Source of the DNA: SAR202 cluster bacterium
Lineage (GTDB): Bacteria; Chloroflexota; Dehalococcoidia; Lucifugimonadales; UBA2962
Direction: 5' to 3'
DNA length: 64,000 bases
Assembly: GCA_009392275.1 (NCBI GenBank)
Contig: VFGV01000002.1
Location: forward strand, 1 to 64,000
The notes beneath the pieces were generated by a model, which was not told the origin of the DNA, made no database searches, and saw nothing but the letters and a program-made list of their open reading frames with translations. Position numbers and translations under genes: made by a program. This document shows, in pieces, positions 35,790 through 45,587 of this stretch (positions within the stretch are counted from its first letter, which is position 1; each line of letters begins with the position of its first letter).

Positions 35790-36869
35790 ATGAGTAATAC
35801 GTTTGGCAAAATTTTTAGAATAACCACCTGGGGAGAATCTCATGGAGACGGTGTGGGTGTTGTAATCGATGGGTGTCCGGCTGGAATACCGATATCAGTT
35901 TCAGACATACAAAGTGAATTAGATAGGCGTCGGCCAGGTCAGAGTCAAATCACGACACAACGGCGTGAGGCAGATGAGCCATTAATTTTATCTGGTGTTT
36001 TTGAAGGAGTAAGTTTAGGAACTCCAATAATGATAATGGTAAAAAACCAAGATGCCCGAGGAAAAGATTATCGAGAAACAGAGCATACATTTCGCCCATC
36101 TCATGCAGATTACACTTATGACGCAAAGTATGGTGTTAGAGATTGGAAAGGTGGCGGACGTGCAAGTGCTCGAGAAACAGTTGGAAGAGTCGCAGCTGCG
36201 GCGGTGGCCAATCAAATTTTATCTACTCACAATATAGAAATAGTCGGATATGTAAAGAAAGTTTGGAATATCATTGCAGATGTTGATCCTGATCAAGTCA
36301 CAAGAAAAGATGTTGAAGTTAATGAAGTTAGATGTCCTGACTCAAATAAAGCAAAAATAATGATTGAACGGATAAAGACGGCACGAAAAGATGGGGATTC
36401 GCTAGGCGGAGTTGTTGAAGTTGTGGCTCGAGGTATTCCACCAGGTCTTGGCGAGCCAGTATTCGATAAGTTAGATGCGTTGTTGGCAAACGCTGTATTG
36501 TCTTTACCAGCTTGTAAAGGGTTTGAGATAGGATCTGGGTTCGCCGGAACATCGATGACGGGTTCTGAACATAATGACGCTTTTTATAATGATAACGGCA
36601 GGATAAGAACACGTACTAATCATTCGGGAGGTGTACAGGGTGGGATATCAAATGGTGAAAATATAGTATTACGAGCTGCTTTCAAGCCCACTGCCACTAT
36701 CGCCAAAGAGCAAGCTACTGTGAATAAACTTGGTAAAGAGACCACAATCAAAGGTAGAGGCAGGCACGATCCGTGTGTCTTGCCTAGAGCGGTGCCAATG
36801 GTCGAGTCTATGGTCTCTTTGGTTATTTGTGATCTTTTACTGAGACAGTCAGTTAGTCATACCGGATAA
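35790..36869 (+). CDS. aroC: Chorismate synthase
   Basis: Last step of the shikimate pathway, EPSP to chorismate, needing reduced FMN. The 359-residue protein has [42 protein letters not shown] with the following [17 protein letters not shown], and a C-terminal [15 protein letters not shown]. All are signature elements. No ribosome site precedes the ATG. It converges with the SDR gene; no other aro gene is in the window. Confidence 0.95.
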   Translation: MSNTFGKIFRITTWGESHGDGVGVVIDGCPAGIPISVSDIQSELDRRRPGQSQITTQRREADEPLILSGVFEGVSLGTPIMIMVKNQDARGKDYRETEHTFRPSHADYTYDAKYGVRDWKGGGRASARETVGRVAAAAVANQILSTHNIEIVGYVKKVWNIIADVDPDQVTRKDVEVNEVRCPDSNKAKIMIERIKTARKDGDSLGGVVEVVARGIPPGLGEPVFDKLDALLANAVLSLPACKGFEIGSGFAGTSMTGSEHNDAFYNDNGRIRTRTNHSGGVQGGISNGENIVLRAAFKPTATIAKEQATVNKLGKETTIKGRGRHDPCVLPRAVPMVESMVSLVICDLLLRQSVSHTG

Positions 36870-36901
36870 ATCCATTTATATTAGGGTTATTTGCGAGACA
36901 A

Positions 36902-37687
36902 TTAAGTCACTGCAGAGGATCCACCATCAACATTTATTGCTGTGCCTGTAATGTATGAAGCCAGTTCTGAAGATAAAAATACTATTAGGTTTGCCACTTC
37001 TTCTGGCTCTCCAAATCTGCCTATAGGTATGTTGCTTCCGTTTTTAGCGTACCATTCCTCTAAAGTATTCTGGTTTTTATTTTCAGATAACCAAGTGCGT
37101 TCATGCTGAGCACTTTTAATTAAACCGACACAAATCGTATTAATTAAAATACCATCTTTGGCATAATCAAGTGACATCTCTTTGGTTAACGCTATTCCGG
37201 CCGCACGTGAAACTGAAGTAGGAACAGAAGCTGGACCAGGGGCTTTACCCCCAGGAGTCGTTATATTGATTATCCGCCCCCAACCTTGATCTTTCATATA
37301 AGGCGCAACTAATCTGGAAAACCTAATTGCTCCCATTAACTTTAAATCCAGGTCTTCTCGCCATAAATCATCTGTGATTTCCTGAAAGTGCCCGGCAGAT
37401 GATCTCCCTGCATTATTAACCAGGATGTCTACTGAGCCAAATAACTTTATAGTTTCCGACACTGTGTTTTTGATGTCTTCAGGTTTTGTGACATCGCAGG
37501 TTATTGGTAATATTTTTGATGTCTTCCCATTAGAAATTTGTTTTGCTGTATTTTGTAAATGATCAGTGCGACGTGCACAAATTATGACATTCGCTCCAGC
37601 TCTAGCTAATTTTTCTGCTGCGGCCCTACCTATCCCGTCGCTTCCTCCGGTCACCAGGGCGTTTTTCCCATTGAGATCTAAGTTCAA
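36902..37687 (-). CDS. Short-chain dehydrogenase/reductase
   Basis: A 261-residue SDR oxidoreductase with the cofactor motif TGGSDGIG near the N-terminus, CARR (Arg after the second strand favours NADP), NNAG and an active site that reads differently from the usual YxxxK: the PTSVSRAAGIALTKEM stretch has Ser in place of the catalytic Tyr. I place the start at TTG 37687, which has an excellent GGGAGGAAG 7 nt upstream and gives the normal SDR N-terminus. ATGs further upstream lack ribosome sites and would only add residues inside glcF. The gene overlaps the end of glcF by 62 nt and is last in the glc operon. Confidence 0.8.
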   Translation of the reverse strand: MNLDLNGKNALVTGGSDGIGRAAAEKLARAGANVIICARRTDHLQNTAKQISNGKTSKILPITCDVTKPEDIKNTVSETIKLFGSVDILVNNAGRSSAGHFQEITDDLWREDLDLKLMGAIRFSRLVAPYMKDQGWGRIINITTPGGKAPGPASVPTSVSRAAGIALTKEMSLDYAKDGILINTICVGLIKSAQHERTWLSENKNQNTLEEWYAKNGSNIPIGRFGEPEEVANLIVFLSSELASYITGTAINVDGGSSAVT

Positions 37688-39089
37688 GTCGCTCTTCCTC
37701 CCATGCTGATTCATTAAAGGATGTACCTTCTGTTTCAGGCTCATTTTGAATTCTTTCTGCCTGATAACTTGCATCTAAAAGGTCGGTAACATACTTCACT
37801 TCCACAGACATATTCGTTTTTTGAGTACCCTGATTCATTTGCATCCAACATCCGGGATTTCCAGTTGTAACGATTTGGGCGCCCGTTTCTTCTATAGTTT
37901 TCATTTTGTCGTCCATCAAATTCAAAGACATTTTATGTTGAGTGATTACATAGGTACCACCAGCGCCGCAGCACCGGTCAGAATTTCTCATTTCAATTAA
38001 ATTCAAGCCAGGTATGAGCTTTAAAAGTTCCCTTGGTTGACTTCTAATTTTCTGGGTATGCGCTAAATGGCAGGGGTCTTGATAAGTTACATTTGACTCT
38101 AACCGACCTTTTGGCGGGTCGATCGGAAGTTCATACAAGAATTCATTTATATCCTTAACCTTATATTCCAACTGCTTTGCTTTATCAATATATACTTCAT
38201 CGTCTTTTAGTAATTCCCCATATTCTTTCATTCGTGTGCTACATCCTGCAGAAGAGGAAAGTACTGCATCAATGTCTTTTGAGAGAAAGGCATCAATATT
38301 TCTTCTCGCCATATCCCTGGCTTTTACTAAGTCACCAACATGACTATGAATCGCGCCGCAGCAACCTTGTTCTTTAGGAACTACAACTTTAACTCCATTT
38401 CTAGTAAGAACTCGTATCGCTGATCTCATTTCAGGCCCGTTAATTAAAGGCATTATGCAACCTGATAGTAGTCCGACAGTTTTTTTAGGCTCACCAAAAG
38501 GATGATAGGTTTGTCCATCTGCCGAGAAAAACTTATCGGATATTCTAGGCATGGAATCGTGTAAACTTCCAAGGTTGCCCGGTATAAGGTGTAATACTTT
38601 TAAAACTGATACCAGTTTATGCATACCGGTTTTTTGATATATTCTCATTGTTCCAACTAACCCTGAAAGTATTATTTGGTCGGTAAGAATTCTGCGTAGT
38701 AATAGCCAATTAACCACCTTGGTCAGAATAGATGTTTTTCGCGATTTACTTACCTGTGACATCGTTTTTTCAATTAAGTTGCCATATGGCACACCTGAAG
38801 GGCAGACGTCCTCGCAGGCTCTGCACTGTATGCACATATCCCAGTGATCAATGACATCATTGTTCATTGTAAGCCTGCCTTCTATTACTCCTTTCATCAG
38901 GGCTATCCGACCTCGTGGAGATTCGGTTTCTAGGCCCGTTTGAACGTATGTAGGGCAAGCCTGCAGGCAGAACCCGCAATGTACGCACTTGTATAGGTCT
39001 TCTTCTAATGGTGGATTTGAGAAAGGAAACCCTTTTAAAATGCTGTCAACCTTAACTTTGTTTTTTGAGTTGGTATTTATGTCATTCAT
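37626..39089 (-). CDS. glcF: Glycolate oxidase iron-sulphur subunit
   Basis: A 487-residue subunit passing electrons from GlcD/E. The N-terminus carries two [4Fe-4S] motifs (CVHCGFCLQACP and CIQCRACEDVCPSG). The C-terminal part has CCG-type motifs (GCCGAIHSH, GCSTRM, DPCHLAH, RCCGAGGTY, GNPGCWMQM). After residue ~445 a charged tail (NESAWEEERLELRSQWEKR) extends past the usual end and overlaps the SDR gene. It is the third gene of glcD-glcE-glcF. Confidence 0.92.
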   Translation of the reverse strand: MNDINTNSKNKVKVDSILKGFPFSNPPLEEDLYKCVHCGFCLQACPTYVQTGLETESPRGRIALMKGVIEGRLTMNNDVIDHWDMCIQCRACEDVCPSGVPYGNLIEKTMSQVSKSRKTSILTKVVNWLLLRRILTDQIILSGLVGTMRIYQKTGMHKLVSVLKVLHLIPGNLGSLHDSMPRISDKFFSADGQTYHPFGEPKKTVGLLSGCIMPLINGPEMRSAIRVLTRNGVKVVVPKEQGCCGAIHSHVGDLVKARDMARRNIDAFLSKDIDAVLSSSAGCSTRMKEYGELLKDDEVYIDKAKQLEYKVKDINEFLYELPIDPPKGRLESNVTYQDPCHLAHTQKIRSQPRELLKLIPGLNLIEMRNSDRCCGAGGTYVITQHKMSLNLMDDKMKTIEETGAQIVTTGNPGCWMQMNQGTQKTNMSVEVKYVTDLLDASYQAERIQNEPETEGTSFNESAWEEERLELRSQWEKRPGDRRKRRDR

Positions 39090-39099
39090 GATATGCGCT

Positions 39100-40443
39100 T
39101 TATAATAATCGTCCGGGGTTTAGAATATTTAATGGATCATAATTTGATTTAAGACTTTTAAATGTTTTCTGGTTTTGTTCAAATCCATCCCAAACACCAA
39201 ATTCTTCTTTAATAAATTCGGGACCTTGTTCAATAACGGCAGTGCCTCTACGTTGCCTAACTAATCTTCTCACATCAGAAACGATCTCCCCGAATTTATT
39301 TTGTTCAGCATTATTACTCACATCATATACGTGAAACAGTATGGTTCCATGTCCAACATTAGTGGACAATCCTGGCATCAGGCCTTTGGTTATCGTAGTG
39401 CTCTCCAAAGACCCAAGGATGTCTCCTACAGTATTTGGAGGCAAGGATATCCTCATGGACAAATAAGGTTTTGTATCTGAGTTCCATCCAAAGTCAGAAA
39501 CTTTTTGCCAAACATCTTCTTGTTCCTGCTCTCTAATTTGACTGACAGTTTTAGGATTATGTTGTTTTAACAATGAATCGACCTCATCTATGCAGCGGTT
39601 TAAGCTGAGGTTTTTGCCAAATAAACGTACTGCCATTAGATGTCCTGGTTTAATTGATTTAATATTTAAATGGTGTAAAGCACCTGGATTTATATAAGAT
39701 AAGCACAGTTTGTTAATCTTCGATCGAAAAATCGACATTGATGCATTATATGCATCTGCCTGACTAGCAAAGGTCGTTATTACACTGACCTCATTCTCAG
39801 GCTTTGGAAGCACTTTCAAAGACACTTCTGATATTACTCCTAACGTTCCTAAGCCTCCGATATGTAACCTGGACATTTCGTAACCGCTGACATTTTTCAT
39901 AACTTGTCCGCCGCTTTTACTGATTACTCCGTCTGGATGAATTGTTTTCATACCAGTTACCAGATCTCTTAGGGTTCCGTTTAACCATGTCAGTGATCCC
40001 GATGTGCCAATTGCCAGAATCCCTCCTATAGTGGATCTTTGAGTTAATGGGGCTGATATAGGTAGAAACTGATTATTTTCCTGTAATTGTTTTTGTAGTT
40101 TTTCTAAAGTTATTCCAGCTTGAACTGTGATGCTGAGATCGGATGGTTTATAGTCAATGACTTTGTCTAACTTATTTAAAGTGAGTCCTAAATCATACTG
40201 TGTTGGCTTATTACCAATAGCAAGGCGTGTAGCCCCACCGATGGGGCATACATTTAATTCATATTCTGATGCTTTTCTTAAAGATTCAGATATGTGTTCA
40301 TTTGATATAGGGCTTAATACTATAGTCGGGCTGACATTATCAATTGAATGATAATCTGAAGGCGATGTTAGTTCATCTTTAAGAGATTGACTTAAAGATT
40401 TAACAAAATCAGCTGTATTTTTTTGTTTAATTGTTTGATTCAA
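39100..40443 (-). CDS. glcE: Glycolate oxidase FAD-binding subunit
   Basis: A 447-residue FAD-linked oxidase of the PCMH/VAO type, companion of GlcD. The FAD-binding core shows CPIGGATRLAIGN, TVQAGITLEKLQ, IGGILAIGTSG and VKNVSGYEMSRL-like MKNVSGYEMSRLHIGGLGTLG; the C-terminus ends DPLNILNPGRL. The start is TTG at 40443, 6 nt after the glcD stop. It is longer than E. coli GlcE (~350) by an expanded C-terminal domain. Confidence 0.88.
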   Translation of the reverse strand: MNQTIKQKNTADFVKSLSQSLKDELTSPSDYHSIDNVSPTIVLSPISNEHISESLRKASEYELNVCPIGGATRLAIGNKPTQYDLGLTLNKLDKVIDYKPSDLSITVQAGITLEKLQKQLQENNQFLPISAPLTQRSTIGGILAIGTSGSLTWLNGTLRDLVTGMKTIHPDGVISKSGGQVMKNVSGYEMSRLHIGGLGTLGVISEVSLKVLPKPENEVSVITTFASQADAYNASMSIFRSKINKLCLSYINPGALHHLNIKSIKPGHLMAVRLFGKNLSLNRCIDEVDSLLKQHNPKTVSQIREQEQEDVWQKVSDFGWNSDTKPYLSMRISLPPNTVGDILGSLESTTITKGLMPGLSTNVGHGTILFHVYDVSNNAEQNKFGEIVSDVRRLVRQRRGTAVIEQGPEFIKEEFGVWDGFEQNQKTFKSLKSNYDPLNILNPGRLL

Positions 40444-40449
40444 ATTTAG

Positions 40450-41898
40450 TTAAATGTATGCACCTGTCCCGGTATTGGATACGGAAGAAGACTGAGAAAA
40501 AGTGGTGGTGGCAGACTCAGCTTTATCGGGAAATATTTTACCTGGGTTGAGCAGTGATTTTTTATCGAATACAGTTTTTAATTTAGACATTGAGTCTAAG
40601 TCATCATTATTAAACATATACGGCATCAATTCACGTTTTTCTATACCAATGCCATGTTCGCCTGATAGTGCTCCGCCTGCATCTACACACAGTTTAAGAA
40701 TTATGCCACCAATTTCGAATGCAATTTTAGTCTCTTTATCATTTCTTTCGTCAAACAATATTGCTGGATGCAAATTACCATCGCCAGCATGTAAGACATT
40801 TGCTATAGGTACGTTATATTCAGCTGAAATCTCTTTGATTTTACTCATTACTTCAACAAGTTTGCTTGGTGGAATAGTACCGTCTATTAAGTAATAGTTC
40901 GGTGCCAGTCTCCCTAGCGCGCTTAACGCGCCTTTACGCCCAGCCCAAAGCTTAGTTCTATCCAGTTCAGTTTTAGCAGTTCTTATTTCAAGAGGATTGT
41001 ATTTACTCATTACTTTTTCGATATCAGCAACATCTTCTTCTACTAATTCGGCTAGTCCTTCAACTTCCACGAGAAGCACTGCTCCTGCGTTCTCCGGATA
41101 CCCGGCATTTACAGCAGGTTCGGCCGCTTTTATAGCTAAATCATCCATCATTTCCATTGCAGCTGGAACGATTCCAGAACTTATAACTGCAGATACCGCG
41201 GCACTTGCTTGGTCTAAATCTTGGTATATTGCTAACAATGTTTTTACTGATTCTGGCCTTCTGCTTAGTCTTAATATAGCTTTAGTTACTATTGATAACG
41301 TCCCTTCCGAGCCAATCATTATGCCTCTAAGGTCATATCCTGGATGTTCTCGTGTTCTACCTCCATACCAAGATATCTCTCCGTCAGCGTCCACTACCTC
41401 TATTCCGAGTACATGGTTCGTAGTAACGCCGTACGCTAGGCAGTGAGGACCACCCGAATTTTCTGCAATATTGCCTCCAATTGTGCAGGCCTGTTGACTC
41501 GATGGGTCTGGAGCATAGTACAAATCAAACTTTGATACAGCTTGAGTTAGTTCAAGGTTTACAACACCTGGCTCAACAACGGCGATTTGGTTTTCGGGAT
41601 CGATTTCTAAAATTTGATTCATACGTGTAAGTGATAGAAGTATTCCACCTTGTTCCGCGATTGCTCCTCCACTCAGGCCTGTGCCAGCACCACGAGCCAC
41701 GATGGCTATTTCTGCCGTTGATGCAATTTTCATCAACTCAGAAATTTCGTTTGTGGATTTGGGTAATACCACGACTGTAGGTTGAGATCTGTCAACAGAT
41801 CCATCGTATTCGAAAGTAATTAGGTCAGATTCTTTGTTAAGTACATATTGCTTACCAACTACTGCCTGCAAACGTTTTATTATCCTAGAGTCGATCAT
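40450..41898 (-). CDS. glcD: Glycolate oxidase catalytic subunit
   Basis: A 482-residue FAD-dependent 2-hydroxyacid dehydrogenase that oxidises glycolate (or D-lactate) to the keto acid. It has the PCMH-type FAD site (ARGAGTGLSGGA, PDPSSQQACTIGGNIAENSGG, YDLRGIMIGSEGTLSIV) and the C-terminal FAD-oxidase motifs HAGDGNLHP and GGALSGEHGIG. It leads the operon glcD-glcE-glcF-SDR. In the ocean this pathway recovers glycolate released by phytoplankton; that ecological role is inference. Confidence 0.93.
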   Translation of the reverse strand: MIDSRIIKRLQAVVGKQYVLNKESDLITFEYDGSVDRSQPTVVVLPKSTNEISELMKIASTAEIAIVARGAGTGLSGGAIAEQGGILLSLTRMNQILEIDPENQIAVVEPGVVNLELTQAVSKFDLYYAPDPSSQQACTIGGNIAENSGGPHCLAYGVTTNHVLGIEVVDADGEISWYGGRTREHPGYDLRGIMIGSEGTLSIVTKAILRLSRRPESVKTLLAIYQDLDQASAAVSAVISSGIVPAAMEMMDDLAIKAAEPAVNAGYPENAGAVLLVEVEGLAELVEEDVADIEKVMSKYNPLEIRTAKTELDRTKLWAGRKGALSALGRLAPNYYLIDGTIPPSKLVEVMSKIKEISAEYNVPIANVLHAGDGNLHPAILFDERNDKETKIAFEIGGIILKLCVDAGGALSGEHGIGIEKRELMPYMFNNDDLDSMSKLKTVFDKKSLLNPGKIFPDKAESATTTFSQSSSVSNTGTGAYI

Positions 41899-41904
41899 TT
41901 TGTT

Positions 41905-41934
41905 ATGTTAGTTGAATTAATGGTTAATGATCAA
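41905..41934 (-). promoter_or_regulatory. Promoter of glcDEF, leaderless
   Basis: On the minus strand TTGATC (41934-41929), an 18-bp spacer and TAACAT (41910-41905) precede the glcD ATG by exactly 6 nt, so the transcript should begin at the start codon. The -35 box overlaps a tandem 12-bp repeat. Confidence 0.45.
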
Positions 41935-41954
41935 TGGTGTGTTCAATGGTGTGT
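41931..41954. repeat. Tandem 12-bp direct repeat between glcD and the glycan locus
   Basis: TCAATGGTGTGT occurs twice without a gap (41931-41942 and 41943-41954). The unit is close to one DNA turn, so two regulator subunits could bind the same face. It overlaps the glcD -35 region and lies about 60-85 bp upstream of the divergent promoter at 42003. Confidence 0.5.
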
Positions 41955-42002
41955 ATGGAATTTATTAGTCTAAATACTAGTTTAGTAAGAATTTAATTAT
42001 CG

Positions 42003-42008
42003 TATAAT
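42003..42008 (+). promoter_or_regulatory. -10 box of the glycan locus, leaderless
   Basis: A consensus TATAAT ends 6 nt before the ATG at 42015, so transcription should begin at or next to the A of the start codon. No ribosome binding site is present. It may drive the first gene of the ~22-kb plus-strand glycan locus. Confidence 0.5.
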
Positions 42009-42014
42009 CCGCCT

Positions 42015-44141
42015 ATGGATAAAGTGTCTTCAAATTTAAATTTAGATAGTTTCGAGAAGCCCATGGTTTTCCTTGTTAGGGCTAGCCTTTTATTAGTGCT
42101 TCTAATACCTTTGATAGTTACTACTAATCCGCTACCTGAAGCTATGCATACTTTTTATCCTTATATTGTAGGTAAAGCTTTATTTTCACGATTAATGATA
42201 CTCATTGCGATAGCATTATGGTTAATATTAATTATCAATCGTACGGACTATAGACCTAAAAAATCCTGGATTTTATCTGTGTTCACTATCTTTTTGTTTG
42301 GGAGCCTTATAGCGTCTATATTGGGCGTGGGGCCGACAAGAAGTTTTTGGTCAAATTATGAGCGTATGCAAGGAATGATTGATCTTGCTCATTGGTTTGC
42401 ATTTGTAGTTATATGCGTTTCTGTATTTAGAGACATAAGCTCGATTAGAACTCTTTTGAAAGTTAACGTTTTGGTAAGTGTTTTAGTTGCTTTATTAGGT
42501 ATAGCCCAAAAATATGGAGTGGGAATACCAGGATTTTCATATTTAGGAATGGATGGACTGTTGCGAGTTGATTCCACATTAGGTAATCCAACATTCATGG
42601 GTGCATATATGATGGTTTCGATTTTAATTGCGGCAGGAGTTGCAGCTCAGGCATTGCGTAATTTACCGCCATTGGCTGAATGGACTAAAGATAATTTAGG
42701 TAATAATAGAACAAGAAACATTATAATCGCACCCTTGCCATGGATATTTGTTATAGGAATAAACTTTTGGGTTATGATGATGTCTGGTGCAAGGGGGGCA
42801 TTATTCGGATTGGCAGCCGGGTTAATATTATGTCTTATAGTATACTTAATTAAGGCTAATAATCGGCATTTACGTCTATTTGCAGTCATAAGTTTATCGT
42901 GTATGTTAGCAATCTCTTTGCTGTTTGTGTTTGGCAAAAACACATCTTTTATTGATCGGATGGCACAGTCGAACAGAATGGTTGCTATGTTATCAATTAT
43001 TGGGTCAGATGAAGACAGTTATTCGATAAGGCGTGAATTAATAGATATTGGCCTTCAATCTTTTGTACAGCGTCCCATAACAGGGTGGGGACCTGAAAAC
43101 TTCTATGTAGCTTATGATAAAAACGTTACGGCTGATGCTTTCTCTCAGATGGCCGCTACAGTTGATCAGCCGCATAATAAAGTTATTGAAGAATTGGCGA
43201 CTAAAGGAATTGTTGGCTTTTTACCTTATGCAGCTATATGGGTATTAATTGGATTGTCTTACATCAGATATTTGTGGCGGAACTCAAACCCTCATTGGGA
43301 TTTAGTAGTATTTCTAGCCGGAGCGTCAGCTGGGTATTTCGTACAAAATTTGTTCTTATTTGACACTGCATCCACTTCTTTGCAGTTTTATTTGCTATTG
43401 TGCGTACCCATTTTGTTAGAGAAATCGTGTGTGCAAAATGATAAGAGTTACATAAACAATAATTTGGGCATTTCGCTTTTTGATCGAATAACCTCAATAT
43501 TTACTCTAAGGCTCAAATCATTTAGAACAATTGCATTAAGTTTAAAGGGAATATGGAAAATGCCAGAATTTCATATCCCTGTTGTCATTGCACTTTTTAT
43601 TCTAATATACATTTTTGTGATCCATTTTCCTTTTGTTGGTAGCCAACACACAAGGAAGGCTATTTATCATCCATTACCTGCAATTGAAAGAATGTATCAG
43701 TATGATCTCGCAATTAACAAGTCTCCAGTGATGTCTGGTTATCCGAGAATATTTTTGTTCATGTTTCTATCAGACGGATGGAGTACATTCAACGAAGATG
43801 AGCGCACAGCAGCAATTTATCTTGCTAAGAAACACTTTGCCGATGGAATTAAATTAGAACCGCAGAATTGGCGAATATATCTGGGAGCATGTCGACTATA
43901 TCAGTCTGCATCTTTTGAACATCCAGACCTATTAGGTCTCTGTGATGAATACTTAGATGAGGTAGATAAAATTGCCCCAAATCGTATTGAAACCTATGAA
44001 GCTCGAACTAGGCAGTACTTGATAAAAGGAAACATCTCGGCAGCACAATCAACTTTAAACGAATATTTGAACATGAATCCCCAATCGAGACATTTATTAG
44101 AACCTTTGATAGGTATAGCATTTCAGGGAGAAGGTGAGTAA
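42015..44141 (+). CDS. O-antigen ligase/polymerase-like membrane protein with C-terminal helical repeats
   Basis: A 708-residue Wzy/WaaL-superfamily protein. About twelve membrane helices fill residues 20-470; the ligase-type external loop with GPTRSFWSNYERMQGMIDLAHW (shown here only in part as motif RSFWSNYERMQG) and RPITGWGPENF, the usual Arg/Gly-rich signature, follow. A further helix at about 520 leads to an external C-terminal domain (about 550-708) with TPR-like helices. Family members join or polymerise lipid-linked glycans outside the membrane. It opens the surface-glycan locus; polymerase versus ligase cannot be decided by eye. Confidence 0.82.
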   Translation: MDKVSSNLNLDSFEKPMVFLVRASLLLVLLIPLIVTTNPLPEAMHTFYPYIVGKALFSRLMILIAIALWLILIINRTDYRPKKSWILSVFTIFLFGSLIASILGVGPTRSFWSNYERMQGMIDLAHWFAFVVICVSVFRDISSIRTLLKVNVLVSVLVALLGIAQKYGVGIPGFSYLGMDGLLRVDSTLGNPTFMGAYMMVSILIAAGVAAQALRNLPPLAEWTKDNLGNNRTRNIIIAPLPWIFVIGINFWVMMMSGARGALFGLAAGLILCLIVYLIKANNRHLRLFAVISLSCMLAISLLFVFGKNTSFIDRMAQSNRMVAMLSIIGSDEDSYSIRRELIDIGLQSFVQRPITGWGPENFYVAYDKNVTADAFSQMAATVDQPHNKVIEELATKGIVGFLPYAAIWVLIGLSYIRYLWRNSNPHWDLVVFLAGASAGYFVQNLFLFDTASTSLQFYLLLCVPILLEKSCVQNDKSYINNNLGISLFDRITSIFTLRLKSFRTIALSLKGIWKMPEFHIPVVIALFILIYIFVIHFPFVGSQHTRKAIYHPLPAIERMYQYDLAINKSPVMSGYPRIFLFMFLSDGWSTFNEDERTAAIYLAKKHFADGIKLEPQNWRIYLGACRLYQSASFEHPDLLGLCDEYLDEVDKIAPNRIETYEARTRQYLIKGNISAAQSTLNEYLNMNPQSRHLLEPLIGIAFQGEGE

Positions 44142-44236
44142 CAAATTGAAGAATGATTTGCGTAAATGTAATTCTCATGTATACGGATTATCAATATTAT
44201 TGAATTTAGCAACTAGATGCACAAGGAATCTTAATT

Positions 44237-45565
44237 TTGAAAAATAAACTAAGGCAGCTTATTCAGTCACGGGACGTGCAAGTCTCTGTGATTGGCTTAG
44301 GGTATGTTGGATTACCTTTGGCAGTGGGTTTTGCCGAAAAAGGTATTAACGTAATTGGACTAGATAATGATTCTAATAGAATATCTTCTATCTTTGCTGC
44401 TAAAGGCAGTATTGCGGGCGTTAATGCCGAACGCATTGCGAATGTGTGTACTGGCGACATTCCTAGTTTGACACTTACAACAAACTATGATGCTCTGCTT
44501 AAAGCTGATGTTGTAATAATATGTGTGCCCACACCGTTAAAAGATGATACTGTGCCGGATTTGTCTTTTGTTGAGGCGGCTGCTACGGAAATCTCAAAAA
44601 GATTACATGATGGTATGTTAATTGTTTTAGAGAGCACAACTTATCCCGGCACTACAGAAGAGCTCCTGTTAGATTTATTTAAATCAAGTAACCCTTCAAG
44701 ATCACCCTTGGTGATTGGTGAGAATTATTTCTTGTCATTTTCGCCAGAGCGAATCGATCCCGGGAGGACTGACTATACGATTGCGAATACTCCCAAAGTG
44801 GTAGGTGGTGTAACTGCCGACTGTACTGAGATTACTGCGGAACTTTATAGGATTTTAGTTGAAAAAGTAATTAGTGTTTCATCACCAAAAGCGGCAGAGA
44901 TGGTTAAATTGTTGGAAAATACATATAGATCAGTCAACATTGGCCTAGCTAACGAGTTTGCGCTGATATGTGATGCTTTAGGCGTCGACGTATGGGAAGT
45001 AATCGAAGCAGCGTCTACTAAACCTTTTGGATATACTCCCTTTTATCCTGGTCCAGGACTAGGAGGCCACTGTATTCCAGTAGATCCACAATATCTTGCA
45101 TGGAAAATGAAGCAACTCAACCTTGATACTAAATTTATCAATTTAGCTAGAGAAATTAACCAAAGTATGTGTCAGCACGTTATAACTAAAACAGAGCAGG
45201 CTTTAAATTATGATGGTAAAAAGCTGGCTGGAGCAAAAATCTTGGTATTGGGAGTAGCGTATAAGAATGATGTTGCTGATATTAGAGAATCACCAGGCAT
45301 ACGATTGATTGATAGATTAATGAAATCCAGTGCATTAGTTAGCTATCATGACAAATATGTACCTGAAATAACTTTAGATGAACGGCTTGTAAGTAGCGTA
45401 GAGCTGACTCCACAACTATTGTCTGATTCAGATTGTGTGGTAATTGCGACTGCCCATTCTTACTATCCGTTAGATCTGATTGTTGGTCAAAGCTCAATAC
45501 TCATAGACACACGTAATGCAACGTCAAAATACTCTGGTGAGCATGGTAACGTGATCAAGTTATGA
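44237..45565 (+). CDS. UDP-sugar 6-dehydrogenase (UDP-HexNAc dehydrogenase type)
   Basis: A 442-residue nucleotide-sugar dehydrogenase that oxidises C6 of a UDP-sugar to the uronic acid with two NAD. It has the N-terminal GLGYVGLPLA, the middle LLENTYRSVNIGLANE, the catalytic Cys in PGPGLGGHCIPVDP and a C-terminal NAD-like domain (GVAYKNDVADIRESP). The GHCIPVDP pattern favours the WecC/WbpA (UDP-N-acetyl-hexosamine) branch over UDP-glucose dehydrogenase. It starts at TTG 44237 behind AAGGA. With wecB nearby, UDP-ManNAcA or UDP-GlcNAcA is a likely product. Confidence 0.88.
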   Translation: MKNKLRQLIQSRDVQVSVIGLGYVGLPLAVGFAEKGINVIGLDNDSNRISSIFAAKGSIAGVNAERIANVCTGDIPSLTLTTNYDALLKADVVIICVPTPLKDDTVPDLSFVEAAATEISKRLHDGMLIVLESTTYPGTTEELLLDLFKSSNPSRSPLVIGENYFLSFSPERIDPGRTDYTIANTPKVVGGVTADCTEITAELYRILVEKVISVSSPKAAEMVKLLENTYRSVNIGLANEFALICDALGVDVWEVIEAASTKPFGYTPFYPGPGLGGHCIPVDPQYLAWKMKQLNLDTKFINLAREINQSMCQHVITKTEQALNYDGKKLAGAKILVLGVAYKNDVADIRESPGIRLIDRLMKSSALVSYHDKYVPEITLDERLVSSVELTPQLLSDSDCVVIATAHSYYPLDLIVGQSSILIDTRNATSKYSGEHGNVIKL

Positions 45566-45587
45566 GTTGTCGAAATTTGGTAAATAA

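Noticed and set aside
37688-37774. Upstream ATGs as SDR start
   Set aside because: They lack ribosome sites and only add residues deep inside glcF; the TTG at 37687 has a strong site and fits the family N-terminus.
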